Notes: generated by a model from the sequence alone, not told the origin. A stretch of DNA of 64,000 nt from Ilex aquifolium (GCA_951799425.1 OX637399.1:36243701-36307700); one strand, 5' to 3'; positions 22,963 to 38,165 are shown, counted from the first letter of the stretch. Numbers and translations are program-made.

Positions 22963-24862
22963 GTTAGGGATTGAAGAATTCTTTACAATGCCGCAAGAAT
23001 CATCTTAATCAGAGACCGGAGCAAAAAGTTATGTCAGAAATACTGAAGATTGGGAAATTACTTTTTTTTGCCTTGTGGAGGGGAATGGCCAACTATACCA
23101 AACTTCCATCACAGTTTCGAACTTGTTAGAAGATGAATCACCAATTTTGATCTCAATATATTGGTTAGGGTTTCAAGTTCTCTTTGCAATGCCGCAAGAA
23201 TTAGCTCAATCCGAGTTCGGGAGAAAGAGTTATGTCGGATATAATATTTCATTTTAAAGGAGGACTACTTATTACACAAAACTTGCGTTACAATAGAGTC
23301 CATGCTAGAGGATTTTTCATGACTTTTGATGTGAATAAAATGGTTAGGGATTGAAGAATTCTTTACAATGCCGCAAGAATCATCTTAATCAGAGACCGGA
23401 GCAAAAAGTTATGTCAGAAATACTGAAGATTGGAAAATTACTTTTTTTTGCCTTGTGGAGGGGAATGGCCAACTATACCAAACTTCCATCACAATTTCGA
23501 ACTTGTTAGAAGATGAATCACCAATTTTGATCTCAATATATTGGTTAGGGTTTCAAGTTCTCTTTGCAATGCCGCAAGAATTAGCTCAATCCGAGTTCGG
23601 GAGAAAAAGTTATGTCGGATATAATATTTCATTTTAAAGGAGGACTACTTATTACACAAAACTTGCGTTACAATAGAGCCCATGCTAGATGATTTTTCAT
23701 GACTTTTGTTGTGAATAAAATGGTTAGGGATTGAAGAATTCTTTACAATGCCGCAAGAATCATCTTAATCAGAGACCGGAGCAAAAAGTTATGTCAGAAA
23801 TACTGAAGATTGGGAAATTACTTTTTTTTGCCTTGTGGAGGGGAATGGCCAACTATACCAAACTTCCATCACAATTTCGAACTTGTTAGAAGATGAATCA
23901 CCAATTTTGATCTGAATATATTTGTTAGGGTTTCAAGTTCTCTTTGCAATGCCGTAAGTATTAGCTCAATCCGAGTTCGGGAGAAAGAGTTATGTCGGAT
24001 ATAATATTTCATTTTAAAGGAGGACTACTTATTACACAAAACTTGCGTTACAATAGAGTCCATGCTAGAGGATTTTTCATGACTTTTGATGTGAATAAAA
24101 TGGTTAGGGATTGAAGAATTCTTTACAATGCCGCAAGAATCATCTTAATCAGAGACCGGAGCAAAAAGTTATGTCAGAAATACTGAAGATTGGGAAATTA
24201 CTTTTTTTTGCCTTGTGGAGGGGAATGGCCAACTATACCAAACTTCCATCACAATTTCGAACTTGTTAGAAGATGAATCACCAATTTTGATCTCAATATA
24301 TTGGTTAGGGTTTCGAGTTCTCTTTGCAATGCCGCAAGAATTAGCTCAATCCGAGTTCGGGAGAAAGAGTTATGTCGGATATAATATTTCATTTTAAAGG
24401 AGGACTACTTATTACACAAAACTTGCGTTACAATAGAGTCCATGCTAGAGGATTTTTCATGACTTTTGATGTGAATAAAATGGTTAGGGATTGAAGAATT
24501 CTTTACAATGCCACAAGAATCATCTTAATCAGAGACCGGAGCAAAAAGTTATGTCAGAAATACTGAAGATTGGGAAATTACTTTTTTTTGCCTTGTGGAG
24601 GGGAATGGCCAACTATACCAAACTTCCATCACAATTTCGAACTTGTTAGAAAATGAATCACCAATTTTGATCTGAATATATTTGTTAGGGTTTCAAGTTC
24701 TCTTTGCAATGCCGTAAGTATTAGCTCAATCCGAGTTCGGGAGAAAGAGTTATGTCGGATATAATATTTCATTTTAAAGGAGGACTACTTATTACACAAA
24801 ACTTGCGTTACAATAGAGTCCATGCTAGAGGATTTTTCATGACTTTTGATGTGAATAAAATG
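22963..24862 (+). repeat. Mixed-family transition segment (5 monomers)
   Basis: Class b and c monomers of 5-mer type (the c monomer preceded by TTGGAAAATT) are followed by an x monomer, a TTTCGAG monomer and an x monomer preceded by CCACAAG with GAAAATGAATC; the last two are the 11-mer style. No unit repeats within this segment. It reads as a junction between two HOR families. Confidence 0.75.
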
Positions 24863-27142
24863 GTTAGGGATTGAAGAATTCTTTACAATGCCGCAAGAAT
24901 CATCTTAATCAGAGACCGGAGCAAAAAGTTATGTCAGAAATACTGAAGATTGGGAAATTACTTTTTTTTGCCTTGTGGAGGGGAATGACCAACTATACCA
25001 AACTTCCATCACAATTTCGAACTTGTTAGAAGATGAATCACCAATTTTGATCTGAATATATTTGTTAGGGTTTCAAGTTCTCTTTGCAATGCCGTAAGTA
25101 TTAGCTCAATCCGAGTTCGGGAGAAAGAGTTATGTCGGATATAATATTTCATTTTAAAGGAGGACTACTTATTACACAAAACTTGCGTTACAATAGAGTC
25201 CATGCTAGAGGATTTTTCATGACTTTTGATGTGAATAAAATGGTTAGGGATTGAAGAATTCTTTACAATGCCGCAAGAATCATCTTAATCAGAGACCGGA
25301 GCAAAAAGTTATGTCAGAAATACTGAAGATTGGGAAATTACTTTTTTTTGCCTTGTGGAGGGGAATGGCCAACTATACCAAACTTCCATCACAATTTCGA
25401 ACTTGTTAGAAGATGAATCACCAATTTTGATCTGAATATATTTGTTAGGGTTTCAAGTTCTCTTTGCAATGCCGTAAGTATTAGCTCAATCCGAGTTCGG
25501 GAGAAAGAGTTATGTCGGATATAATATTTCATTTTAAAGGAGGACTACTTATTACACAAAACTTGCGTTACAATAGAGTCCATGCTAGAGGATTTTTCAT
25601 GACTTTTGATGTGAATAAAATGGTTAGGGATTGAAGAATTCTTTACAATGCCGCAAGAATCATCTTAATCAGAGACCAGAGCAAAAAGTTATGTCAGAAA
25701 TACTGAAGATTGGGAAATTACTTTTTTTTGCCTTGTGGAGGGGAATGGCCAACTATACCAAACTTCCATCATAATTTTGAACTTGTTAGAAGATGAATCA
25801 CCAATTTTGATCTCAAAATATTGGTTAGGATTTCAAGTTCTCTTTGCAATGCCGCAAGAATTAGCTCAATCCGAGTTCGGGAGATAGAGTTATGTCGGAT
25901 ATAATATTTCATTTTAAAGGAGGACTACTAATTACACAAAACTTGCCTTACAATAGAGCCCATGCTAGAGGATTTTTCATGACTTTTGATGTGAATAAAA
26001 TGGTTAGGGATTGAAGAATTCTTTACAATGCCGCAAGAATCATCTTAATCAGAGACCGGAGCAAAAAGTTATGTCAGAAATACTGAAGATTGGGAAATTA
26101 CTTTTTTTTGCCTTGTGGAGGGGAATGACCAACTATACCAAACTTCCATCACAATTTCGAACTTGTTAGAAGATGAATCACCAATTTTGATCTGAATATA
26201 TTTGTTAGGGTTTCAAGTTCTCTTTGCAATGCCGTAAGTATTAGCTCAATCCGAGTTCGGGAGAAAGAGTTATGTCGGATATAATATTTCATTTTAAAGG
26301 AGGACTACTTATTACACAAAACTTGCGTTACAATAGAGTCCATGCTAGAGGATTTTTCATGACTTTTGATGTGAATAAAATGGTTAGGGATTGAAGAATT
26401 CTTTACAATGCCGCAAGAATCATCTTAATCAGAGACCGGAGCAAAAAGTTATGTCAGAAATACTGAAGATTGGGAAATTACTTTTTTTTGCCTTGTGGAG
26501 GGGAATGGCCAACTATACCAAACTTCCATCACAATTTCGAACTTGTTAGAAGATGAATCACCAATTTTGATCTGAATATATTTGTTAGGGTTTCAAGTTC
26601 TCTTTGCAATGCCGTAAGTATTAGCTCAATCCGAGTTCGGGAGAAAGAGTTATGTCGGATATAATATTTCATTTTAAAGGAGGACTACTTATTACACAAA
26701 ACTTGCGTTACAATAGAGTCCATGCTAGAGGATTTTTCATGACTTTTGATGTGAATAAAATGGTTAGGGATTGAAGAATTCTTTACAATGCCGCAAGAAT
26801 CATCTTAATCAGAGACCAGAGCAAAAAGTTATGTCAGAAATACTGAAGATTGGGAAATTACTTTTTTTTGCCTTGTGGAGGGGAATGGCCAACTATACCA
26901 AACTTCCATCATAATTTTGAACTTGTTAGAAGATGAATCACCAATTTTGATCTCAAAATTTTGGTTAGGATTTCAAGTTCTCTTTGCAATGCCGCAAGAA
27001 TTAGCTCAATCCGAGTTCGGGAGATAGAGTTATGTCGGATATAATATTTCATTTTAAAGGAGGACTACTAATTACACAAAACTTGCCTTACAATAGAGCC
27101 CATGCTAGAGGATTTTTCATGACTTTTGATGTGAATAAAATG
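24863..27142 (+). repeat. Tandem duplication of a 3-monomer, 1,140-bp segment
   Basis: Three monomers in order x with GACCAA, plain x, and a variant of class a are repeated once. The class-a variant has private changes in both copies: CATCATAATTTTG (25768/26908 region) and GAGATAGAGTT, an in-frame stop, at about 25885 and 27025. One difference is TCAAAATATTGG versus TCAAAATTTTGG at about 25820/26960. The period is exactly 1,140 bp. It is the smallest clear multi-monomer duplication in the left half of the window. Confidence 0.88.
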
Positions 27143-27902
27143 GTTAGGGATTGAAGAATTCTTTACAATGCCGCAAGAATCATCTTAATCAGAGACCGGA
27201 GCAAAAAGTTATGTCAGAAATACTGAAGATTGGGAAATTACTTTTTTTTGCCTTGTGGAGGGGAATGGCCAACTATACCAAACTTCCATCACAGTTTCGA
27301 ACTTGTTAGAAGATGAATCACCAATTTTGATCTCAATATATTGGTTAGGGTTTCAAGTTCTCTTTGCAATGCCGCAAGAATTAGCTCAATCCGAGTTCGG
27401 GAGAAAGAGTTATGTCGGATATAATATTTCATTTTAAAGGAGGACTACTTATTACACAAAACTTGCGTTACAATAGAGTCCATGCTAGAGGATTTTTCAT
27501 GACTTTTGATGTGAATAAAATGGTTAGGGATTGAACAATTCTTTACAATGCCGCAAGAATCATCTTAATCAGAGACCGGAGCAAAAAGTTATGTCAGAAA
27601 TACTGAAGATTGGGAAATTACTTTTTTTTGCCTTGTGGAGGGGAATGACCAACTATACCAAACTTCCATCACAATTTCGAACTTGTTAGAAGATGAATCA
27701 CCAATTTTGATCTGAATATATTTGTTAGGGTTTCAAGTTCTCTTTGCAATGCCGTAAGTATTAGCTCAATCCGAGTTCGGGAGAAAGAGTTATGTCGGAT
27801 ATAATATTTCATTTTAAAGGAGGACTACTTATTACACAAAACATGCGTTACAATAGAGTCCATGCTAGAGGATTTTTCATGACTTTTGATGTGAATAAAA
27901 TG
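27143..27902 (+). repeat. Two linker monomers with private mutations
   Basis: A class-b monomer and an x monomer join the 1,140-bp duplication to the next HOR. The second has lost the EcoRI palindrome (GAACAATTC at about 27536) and is followed by AAAACATGCG at about 27840, a change that reappears once at about 40385. No HOR membership can be assigned with confidence. Confidence 0.75.
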
Positions 27903-30900
27903 GTTAGGGATTGAAGAATTCTTTACAATGCCGCAAGAATCATCTTAATCAGAGACCGGAGCAAAAAGTTATGTCAGAAATACTGAAGAATGGGAAATTA
28001 CTTTTTTTTGCCTTGTGGAGGGGAATGGCCAACTATACCAAACTTCCATCACAATTTCGAACTTGTTAGAAGATGAATCACCAATTTTGATCTCAATATA
28101 TTGGTTAGGGTTTCAAGTTCTCTTTGCAATGCCGCAAGAATTAGCTCAATCCGAGTTCGGGAGAAAGAGTTATGTCGGATATAATATTTCATTTTAAAGG
28201 AGGACTACGTATTACACAAAACTTGCGTTACAATAGAGTCCATGCTAGAGGATTTTTCATGACTTTTGATGTGAATAAAATGGTTAGGGATTGAAGAATT
28301 CTTTACAATGCCGCAAGAATCATCTTAATCAGAGACCGGAGCAAAAAGTTATGTCAGAAATACTGAAGATTGGGAAATTACTTTTTTTTGCCTTGTGGAG
28401 GGGAATGGCCAACTATACCAAACTTCCATCACAATTTCGAACTTGTTAGAAGATGAATCACCAATTTTGATCTGAATATATTTGTTAGGGTTTCAAGTTC
28501 TCTTTGCAATGCCGTAAGTATTAGCTCAATCCGAGTTCGGGAGAAAGAGTTATGTCGGATATAATATTTCATTTTAAAGGAGGACTACTTATTACACAAA
28601 ACTTGCGTTACAATAGAGTCCATGCTAGAGGATTTTTCATGACTTTTGATGTGAATAAAATGGTTAGGGATTGAAGAATTCTTTACAATGCCGCAAGAAT
28701 CATCTTAATCAGAGACCGGAGCAAAAAGTTATGTCAGAAATACTGAAGATTGGGAAATTACTTTTTTTTGCCTTGTGGAGGGGAATGGCCAACTATACCA
28801 AACTTCCATCACAATTTCGAACTTGTTAGAAGATGAATCACCAATTTTGATCTCAATATATTGGTTAGGGTTTCAAGTTCTCTTTGCAATGCCGCAAGAA
28901 TTAGCTCAATCCGAGTTCGGGAGAAAAAGTTATGTCGGATATAATATTTCATTTTAAAGGAGGACTACTTATTACACAAAACTTGCGTTACAATAGAGCC
29001 CATGCTAGATGATTTTTCATGACTTTTGTTGTGAATAAAATGGTTAGGGATTGAAGAATTCTTTACAATGCCGCAAGAATCATCTTAATCAGAGACCGGA
29101 GCAAAAAGTTATGTCAGAAATACTAAAGAATGGGAAATTACTTTTTTTTGCCTTGTGGAGGGGAATGGCCAACTATACCAAACTTCCATCACAATTTCGA
29201 ACTTGTTAGAAGATGAATCACCAATTTTGATCTCAATATATTGGTTAGGGTTTCAAGTTCTCTTTGCAATGCCGCAAGAATTAGCTCAATCCGAGTTCGG
29301 GAGAAAGAGTTATGTCGGATATAATATTTCATTTTAAAGGAGGACTACTTATTACACAAAACTTGCGTTACAATAGAGTCCATGCTAGAGGATTTTTCAT
29401 GACTTTTGATGTGAATAAAATGGTTAGGGATTGAAGAATTCTTTACAATGCCGCAAGAATCATCTTAATCAGAGACCGGAGCAAAAAGTTATGTCAGAAA
29501 TACTGAAGATTGGGAAATTACTTTTTTTTGCCTTGTGGAGGGGAATGGCCAACTATACCAAACTTCCATCACAATTTCGAACTTGTTAGAAAATGAATCA
29601 CCAATTTTGATCTGAATATATTTGTTAGGGTTTCAAGTTCTCTTTGCAATGCCGTAAGTATTAGCTCAATCCGAGTTCGGGAGAAAGAGTTATGTCGGAT
29701 ATAATATTTCATTTTAAAGGAGGACTACTTATTACACAAAACTTGCGTTACAATAGAGTCCATGCTAGAGGATTTTTCATGACTTTTGATGTGAATAAAA
29801 TGGTTAGGGATTGAAGAATTCTTTACAATGCCGCAAGAATCATCTTAATCAGAGACCGGAGCAAAAAGTTATGTCAGAAATACTGAAGATTGGAAAATTA
29901 CTTTTTTTTGCCTTGTGGAGGGGAATGGCCAACTATACCAAACTTCCATCACAATTTCGAACTTGTTAGAAGATGAATCACCAATTTTGATCTGAATATA
30001 TTGGTTAGGGTTTCAAGTTCTCTTTGCAATGCCGCAAGAATTAGCTCAATCCGAGTTCGGGAGAAAAAGTTATGTCGGATATAATATTTCATTTTAAAGG
30101 AGGACTACTTATTACACAAAACTTGCGTTACAATAGAGCCCATGCTAGATGATTTTTCATGACTTTTGTTGTGAATAAAATGGTTAGGGATTGAAGAATT
30201 CTTTACAATGCCGCAAGAATCATCTTAATCAGAGACCGGAGCAAAAAGTTATGTCAGAAATACTAAAGAATGGGAAATTACTTTTTTTTGCCTTGTGGAG
30301 GGGAATGGCCAACTATACCAAACTTCCATCACAATTTCGAACTTGTTAGAAGATGAATCACCAATTTTGATCTCAATATATTGGTTAGGGTTTCAAGTTC
30401 TCTTTGCAATGCCGCAAGAATTAGCTCAATCCGAGTTCGGGAGAAAGAGTTATGTCGGATATAATATTTCATTTTAAAGGAGGACTACGTATTACACAAA
30501 ACTTGCGTTACAATAGAGTCCATGCTAGAGGATTTTTCATGACTTTTGATGTGAATAAAATGGTTAGGGATTGAAGAATTCTTTACAATGCCGCAAGAAT
30601 CATCTTAATCAGAGACCGGAGCAAAAAGTTATGTCAGAAATACTGAAGATTGGGAAATTACTTTTTTTTGCCTTGTGGAGGGGAATGGCCAACTATACCA
30701 AACTTCCATCACAATTTCGAACTTGTTAGAAGATGAATCACCAATTTTGATCTGAATATATTTGTTAGGGTTTCAAGTTCTCTTTGCAATGCCGTAAGTA
30801 TTAGCTCAATCCGAGTTCGGGAGAAAGAGTTATGTCGGATATAATATTTCATTTTAAAGGAGGACTACTTATTACACAAAACTTGCGTTACAATAGAGTC

Positions 30901-33900
30901 CATGCTAGAGGATTTTTCATGACTTTTGATGTGAATAAAATGGTTAGGGATTGAAGAATTCTTTACAATGCCGCAAGAATCATCTTAATCAGAGACCGGA
31001 GCAAAAAGTTATGTCAGAAATACTGAAGATTGGGAAATTACTTTTTTTTGCCTTGTGGAGGGGAATGGCCAACTATACCAAACTTCCATCACAATTTCGA
31101 ACTTGTTAGAAGATGAATCACCAATTTTGATCTCAATATATTGGTTAGGGTTTCAAGTTCTCTTTGCAATGCCGCAAGAATTAGCTCAATCCGAGTTCGG
31201 GAGAAAAAGTTATGTCGGATATTATATTTCATTTTAAAGGAGGACTACTTATTACACAAAACTTGCGTTACAATAGAGCCCATGCTAGATGATTTTTCAT
31301 GACTTTTGTTGTGAATAAAATGGTTAGGGATTGAAGAATTCTTTACAATGCCGCAAGAATCATCTTAATCAGAGACCGGAGCAAAAAGTTATGTCAGAAA
31401 TACTGAAGATTGGGAAATTACTTTTTTTTGCCTTGTGGAGGGGAATGGCCAACTATACCAAACTTCCATCACAATTTCGAACTTGTTAGAAGATGAATCA
31501 CCAATTTTGATCTCAATATATTGGTTAGGGTTTCAAGTTCTCTTTGCAATGCCGCAAGAATTAGCTCAATCCGAGTTCGGGAGAAAAAGTTATGTCGGAT
31601 ATTATATTTCATTTTAAAGGAGGACTACTTATTACACAAAACTTGCGTTACAATAGAGCCCATGCTAGATGATTTTTCATGACTTTTGTTGTGAATAAAA
31701 TGGTTAGGGATTGAAGAATTCTTTACAATGCCGCAAGAATCATCTTAATCAGAGACCGGAGCAAAAAGTTATGTCAGAAATACTGAAGATTGGGAAATTA
31801 CTTTTTTTTGCCTTGTGGAGGGGAATGGCCAACTATACCAAACTTCCATCACAATTTCGAACTTGTTAGAAAATGAATCACCAATTTTGATCTGAATATA
31901 TTTGTTAGGGTTTCAAGTTCTCTTTGCAATGCCGTAAGTATTAGCTCAATCCGAGTTCGGGAGAAAGAGTTATGTCGGATATAATATTTCATTTTAAAGG
32001 AGGACTACTTATTACACAAAACTTGCGTTACAATAGAGTCCATGCTAGAGGATTTTTCATGACTTTTGATGTGAATAAAATGGTTAGGGATTGAAGAATT
32101 CTTTACAATGCCGCAAGAATCATCTTAATCAGAGACCGGAGCAAAAAGTTATGTCATAAATACTGAAGATTGGAAAATTACTTTTTTTTGCCTTGTGGAG
32201 GGGAATGGCCAACTATACCAAACTTCCATCACAATTTCGAACTTGTTAGAAGATGAATCACCAATTTTGATCTGAATATATTGGTTAGGGTTTCAAGTTC
32301 TCTTTGCAATGCCGCAAGAATTAGCTCAATCCGAGTTCGGGAGAAAAAGTTATGTCGGATATAATATTTCATTTTAAAGGAGGACTACTTATTACACAAA
32401 ACTTGCGTTACAATAGAGCCCATGCTAGATGATTTTTCATGACTTTTGTTGTGAATAAAATGGTTAGGGATTGAAGAATTCTTTACAATGCCGCAAGAAT
32501 CATCTTAATCAGAGACCGGAGCAAAAAGTTATGTCAGAAATACTAAAGAATGGGAAATTACTTTTTTTTTGCCTTGTGGAGGGGAATGGCCAACTATACC
32601 AAACTTCCATCACAATTTCGAACTTGTTAGAAGATGAATCACCAATTTTGATCTCAATATATTGGTTAGGGTTTCAAGTTCTCTTTGCAATGCCGCAAGA
32701 ATTAGCTCAATCCGAGTTCGGGAGAAAGAGTTATGTCGGATATAATATTTCATTTTAAAGGAGGACTACGTATTACACAAAACTTGCGTTACAATAGAGT
32801 CCATGCTAGAGGATTTTTCATGACTTTTGATGTGAATAAAATGGTTAGGGATTGAAGAATTCTTTACAATGCCGCAAGAATCATCTTAATCAGAGACCGG
32901 AGCAAAAAGTTATGTCAGAAATACTGAAGATTGGGAAATTACTTTTTTTTGCCTTGTGGAGGGGAATGGCCAACTATACCAAACTTCCATCACAATTTCG
33001 AACTTGTTAGAAGATGAATCACCAATTTTGATCTGAATATATTTGTTAGGGTTTCAAGTTCTCTTTGCAATGCCGTAAGTATTAGCTCAATCCGAGTTCG
33101 GGAGAAAGAGTTATGTCGGATATAATATTTCATTTTAAAGGAGGACTACTTATTACACAAAACTTGCGTTACAATAGAGTCCATGCTAGAGGATTTTTCA
33201 TGACTTTTGATGTGAATAAAATGGTTAGGGATTGAAGAATTCTTTACAATGCCGCAAGAATCATCTTAATCAGAGACCGGAGCAAAAAGTTATGTCAGAA
33301 ATACTGAAGATTGGGAAATTACTTTTTTTTGCCTTGTGGAGGGGAATGGCCAACTATACCAAACTTCCATCACAATTTCGAACTTGTTAGAAGATGAATC
33401 ACCAATTTTGATCTCAATATATTGGTTAGGGTTTCAAGTTCTCTTTGCAATGCCGCAAGAATTAGCTCAATCCGAGTTCGGGAGAAAAAGTTATGTCGGA
33501 TATTATATTTCATTTTAAAGGAGGACTACTTATTACACAAAACTTGCGTTACAATAGAGCCCATGCTAGATGATTTTTCATGACTTTTGTTGTGAATAAA
33601 ATGGTTAGGGATTGAAGAATTCTTTACAATGCCGCAAGAATCATCTTAATCAGAGACCGGAGCAAAAAGTTATGTCAGAAATACTGAAGATTGGGAAATT
33701 ACTTTTTTTTGCCTTGTGGAGGGGAATGGCCAACTATACCAAACTTCCATCACAATTTCGAACTTGTTAGAAAATGAATCACCAATTTTGATCTGAATAT
33801 ATTTGTTAGGGTTTCAAGTTCTCTTTGCAATGCCGTAAGTATTAGCTCAATCCGAGTTCGGGAGAAAGAGTTATGTCGGATATAATATTTCATTTTAAAG

Positions 33901-36900
33901 GAGGACTACTTATTACACAAAACTTGCGTTACAATAGAGTCCATGCTAGAGGATTTTTCATGACTTTTGATGTGAATAAAATGGTTAGGGATTGAAGAAT
34001 TCTTTACAATGCCGCAAGAATCATCTTAATCAGAGACCGGAGCAAAAAGTTATGTCATAAATACTGAAGATTGGAAAATTACTTTTTTTTGCCTTGTGGA
34101 GGGGAATGGCCAACTATACCAAACTTCCATCACAATTTCGAACTTGTTAGAAGATGAATCACCAATTTTGATCTGAATATATTGGTTAGGGTTTCAAGTT
34201 CTCTTTGCAATGCCGCAAGAATTAGCTCAATCCGAGTTCGGGAGAAAAAGTTATGTCGGATATAATATTTCATTTTAAAGGAGGACTACTTATTACACAA
34301 AACTTGCGTTACAATAGAGCCCATGCTAGATGATTTTTCATGACTTTTGTTGTGAATAAAATGGTTAGGGATTGAAGAATTCTTTACAATGCCGCAAGAA
34401 TCATCTTAATCAGAGACCGGAGCAAAAAGTTATGTCAGAAATACTAAAGAATGGGAAATTACTTTTTTTTTGCCTTGTGGAGGGGAATGGCCAACTATAC
34501 CAAACTTCCATCACAATTTCGAACTTGTTAGAAGATGAATCACCAATTTTGATCTCAATATATTGGTTAGGGTTTCAAGTTCTCTTTGCAATGCCGCAAG
34601 AATTAGCTCAATCCGAGTTCGGGAGAAAGAGTTATGTCGGATATAATATTTCATTTTAAAGGAGGACTACGTATTACACAAAACTTGCGTTACAATAGAG
34701 TCCATGCTAGAGGATTTTTCATGACTTTTGATGTGAATAAAATGGTTAGGGATTGAAGAATTCTTTACAATGCCGCAAGAATCATCTTAATCAGAGACCG
34801 GAGCAAAAAGTTATGTCAGAAATACTGAAGATTGGGAAATTACTTTTTTTTGCCTTGTGGAGGGGAATGGCCAACTATACCAAACTTCCATCACAATTTC
34901 GAACTTGTTAGAAGATGAATCACCAATTTTGATCTCAATATATTGGTTAGGGTTTCAAGTTCTCTTTGCAATGCCGCAAGAATTAGCTCAATCCGAGTTC
35001 GGGAGAAAAAGTTATGTCGGATATAATATTTCATTTTAAAGGAGGACTACTTATTACACAAAACTTGCGTTACAATAGAGCCCATGCTAGATGATTTTTC
35101 ATGACTTTTGTTGTGAATAAAATGGTTAGGGATTGAAGAATTCTTTACAATGCCGCAAGAATCATCTTAATCAGAGACCGGAGCAAAAAGTTATGTCAGA
35201 AATACTGAAGATTGGGAAATTACTTTTTTTTGCCTTGTGGAGGGGAATGGCCAACTATACCAAACTTCCATCACAGTTTCGAACTTGTTAGAAGATGAAT
35301 CACCAATTTTGATCTGAATATATTTGTTAGGGTTTCAAGTTCTCTTTGCAATGCCGTAAGTATTAGCTCAATCCGAGTTCGGGAGAAAGAGTTATGTCGG
35401 ATATAATATTTCATTTTAAAGGAGGACTACTTATTACACAAAACTTGCGTTACAATAGAGTCCATGCTAGAGGATTTTTCATGACTTTTGATGTGAATAA
35501 AATGGTTAGGGATTGAAGAATTCTTTACAATGCCGCAAGAATCATCTTAATCAGAGACCGGAGCAAAAAGTTATGTCAGAAATACTGAAGATTGGGAAAT
35601 TACTTTTTTTTGCCTTGTGGAGGGGAATGGCCAACTATACCAAACTTCCATCACAATTTCGAACTTGTTAGAAAATGAATCACCAATTTTGATCTGAATA
35701 TATTTGTTAGGGTTTCAAGTTCTCTTTGCAATGCCGTAAGTATTAGCTCAATCCGAGTTCGGGAGAAAGAGTTATGTCGGATATAATATTTCATTTTAAA
35801 GGAGGACTACTTATTACACAAAACTTGCGTTACAATAGAGTCCATGCTAGAGGATTTTTCATGACTTTTGATGTGAATAAAATGGTTAGGGATTGAAGAA
35901 TTCTTTACAATGCCGCAAGAATCATCTTAATCAGAGACCGGAGCAAAAAGTTATGTCATAAATACTGAAGATTGGAAAATTACTTTTTTTTGCCTTGTGG
36001 AGGGGAATGGCCAACTATACCAAACTTCCATCACAATTTCGAACTTGTTAGAAGATGAATCACCAATTTTGATCTGAATATATTGGTTAGGGTTTCAAGT
36101 TCTCTTTGCAATGCCGCAAGAATTAGCTCAATCCGAGTTCGGGAGAAAAAGTTATGTCGGATATAATATTTCATTTTAAAGGAGGACTACTTATTACACA
36201 AAACTTGCGTTACAATAGAGCCCATGCTAGATGATTTTTCATGACTTTTGTTGTGAATAAAATGGTTAGGGATTGAAGAATTCTTTACAATGCCGCAAGA
36301 ATCATCTTAATCAGAGACCGGAGCAAAAAGTTATGTCAGAAATACTAAAGAATGGGAAATTACTTTTTTTTTGCCTTGTGGAGGGGAATGGCCAACTATA
36401 CCAAACTTCCATCACAATTTCGAACTTGTTAGAAGATGAATCACCAATTTTGATCTCAATATATTGGTTAGGGTTTCAAGTTCTCTTTGCAATGCCGCAA
36501 GAATTAGCTCAATCCGAGTTCGGGAGAAAGAGTTATGTCGGATATAATATTTCATTTTAAAGGAGGACTACGTATTACACAAAACTTGCGTTACAATAGA
36601 GTCCATGCTAGAGGATTTTTCATGACTTTTGATGTGAATAAAATGGTTAGGGATTGAAGAATTCTTTACAATGCCGCAAGAATCATCTTAATCAGAGACC
36701 GGAGCAAAAAGTTATGTCAGAAATACTGAAGATTGGGAAATTACTTTTTTTTGCCTTGTGGAGAGGAATGGCCAACTATACCAAACTTCCATCACAATTT
36801 CGAACTTGTTAGAAGATGAATCACCAATTTTGATCTGAATATATTTGTTAGGGTTTCAAGTTCTCTTTGCAATGCCGTAAGTATTAGCTCAATCCGAGTT

Positions 36901-38165
36901 CGGGAGAAAGAGTTATGTCGGATATAATATTTCATTTTAAAGGAGGACTACTTATTACACAAAACTTGCGTTACAATAGAGTCCATGCTAGAGGATTTTT
37001 CATGACTTTTGATGTGAATAAAATGGTTAGGGATTGAAGAATTCTTTACAATGCCGCAAGAATCATCTTAATCAGAGACCGGAGCAAAAAGTTATGTCAG
37101 AAATACTGAAGATTGGGAAATTACTTTTTTTTGCCTTGTGGAGGGGAATGGCCAACTATACCAAACTTCCATCACAATTTCGAACTTGTTAGAAGATGAA
37201 TCACCAATTTTGATCTCAATATATTGGTTAGGGTTTCAAGTTCTTTTTGCAATGCCGCAAGAATTAGCTCAATCCGAGTTCGGGAGAAAAAGTTATGTCG
37301 GATATAATATTTCATTTTAAAGGAGGACTACTTATTACACAAAACTTGCGTTACAATAGAGCCCATGCTAGATGATTTTTCATGACTTTTGTTGTGAATA
37401 AAATGGTTAGGGATTGAAGAATTCTTTACAATGCCGCAAGAATCATCTTAATCAGAGACCGGAGCAAAAAGTTATGTCAGAAATACTGAAGATTGGGAAA
37501 TTACTTTTTTTTGCCTTGTGGAGGGGAATGGCCAACTATACCAAACTTCCATCACAGTTTCGAACTTGTTAGAAGATGAATCACCAATTTTGATCTGAAT
37601 ATATTTGTTAGGGTTTCAAGTTCTCTTTGCAATGCCGTAAGTATTAGCTCAATCCGAGTTCGGGAGAAAGAGTTATGTCGGATATAATATTTCATTTTAA
37701 AGGAGGACTACTTATTACACAAAACTTGCGTTACAATAGAGTCCATGCTAGAGGATTTTTCATGACTTTTGATGTGAATAAAATGGTTAGGGATTGAAGA
37801 ATTCTTTACAATGCCGCAAGAATCATCTTAATCAGAGACCGGAGCAAAAAGTTATGTCAGAAATACTGAAGATTGGGAAATTACTTTTTTTTGCCTTGTG
37901 GAGGGGAATGGCCAACTATACCAAACTTCCATCACAATTTCGAACTTGTTAGAAAATGAATCACCAATTTTGATCTGAATATATTTGTTAGGGTTTCAAG
38001 TTCTCTTTGCAATGCCGTAAGTATTAGCTCAATCCGAGTTCGGGAGAAAGAGTTATGTCGGATATAATATTTCATTTTAAAGGAGGACTACTTATTACAC
38101 AAAACTTGCGTTACAATAGAGTCCATGCTAGAGGATTTTTCATGACTTTTGATGTGAATAAAATG
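27903..38165 (+). repeat. HOR block III: 5/6-monomer unit, 1,900-1,901 and 2,280 bp
   Basis: A monomer with AAGAATGGG before the T-tract and GACTACGTAT at its end marks unit starts near 27903, 30183, 32463, 34364 and 36265, giving lengths of 2,280, 2,280, 1,901 and 1,901 bp. The usual order is that marker monomer, x, c, x with GAAAATGAATC, then an x/c hybrid with TGAATATATTGGTT. From 32463 the marker monomer has a 9-T tract, and the hybrid at about 32150, 34050 and 35955 is preceded by GTCATAAATA; both are shared derived markers of the younger units. The 2,280-bp unit at 30183 has an extra c monomer with GGATATTATATT, itself duplicated side by side (near 31222 and 31602). Confidence 0.88.
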
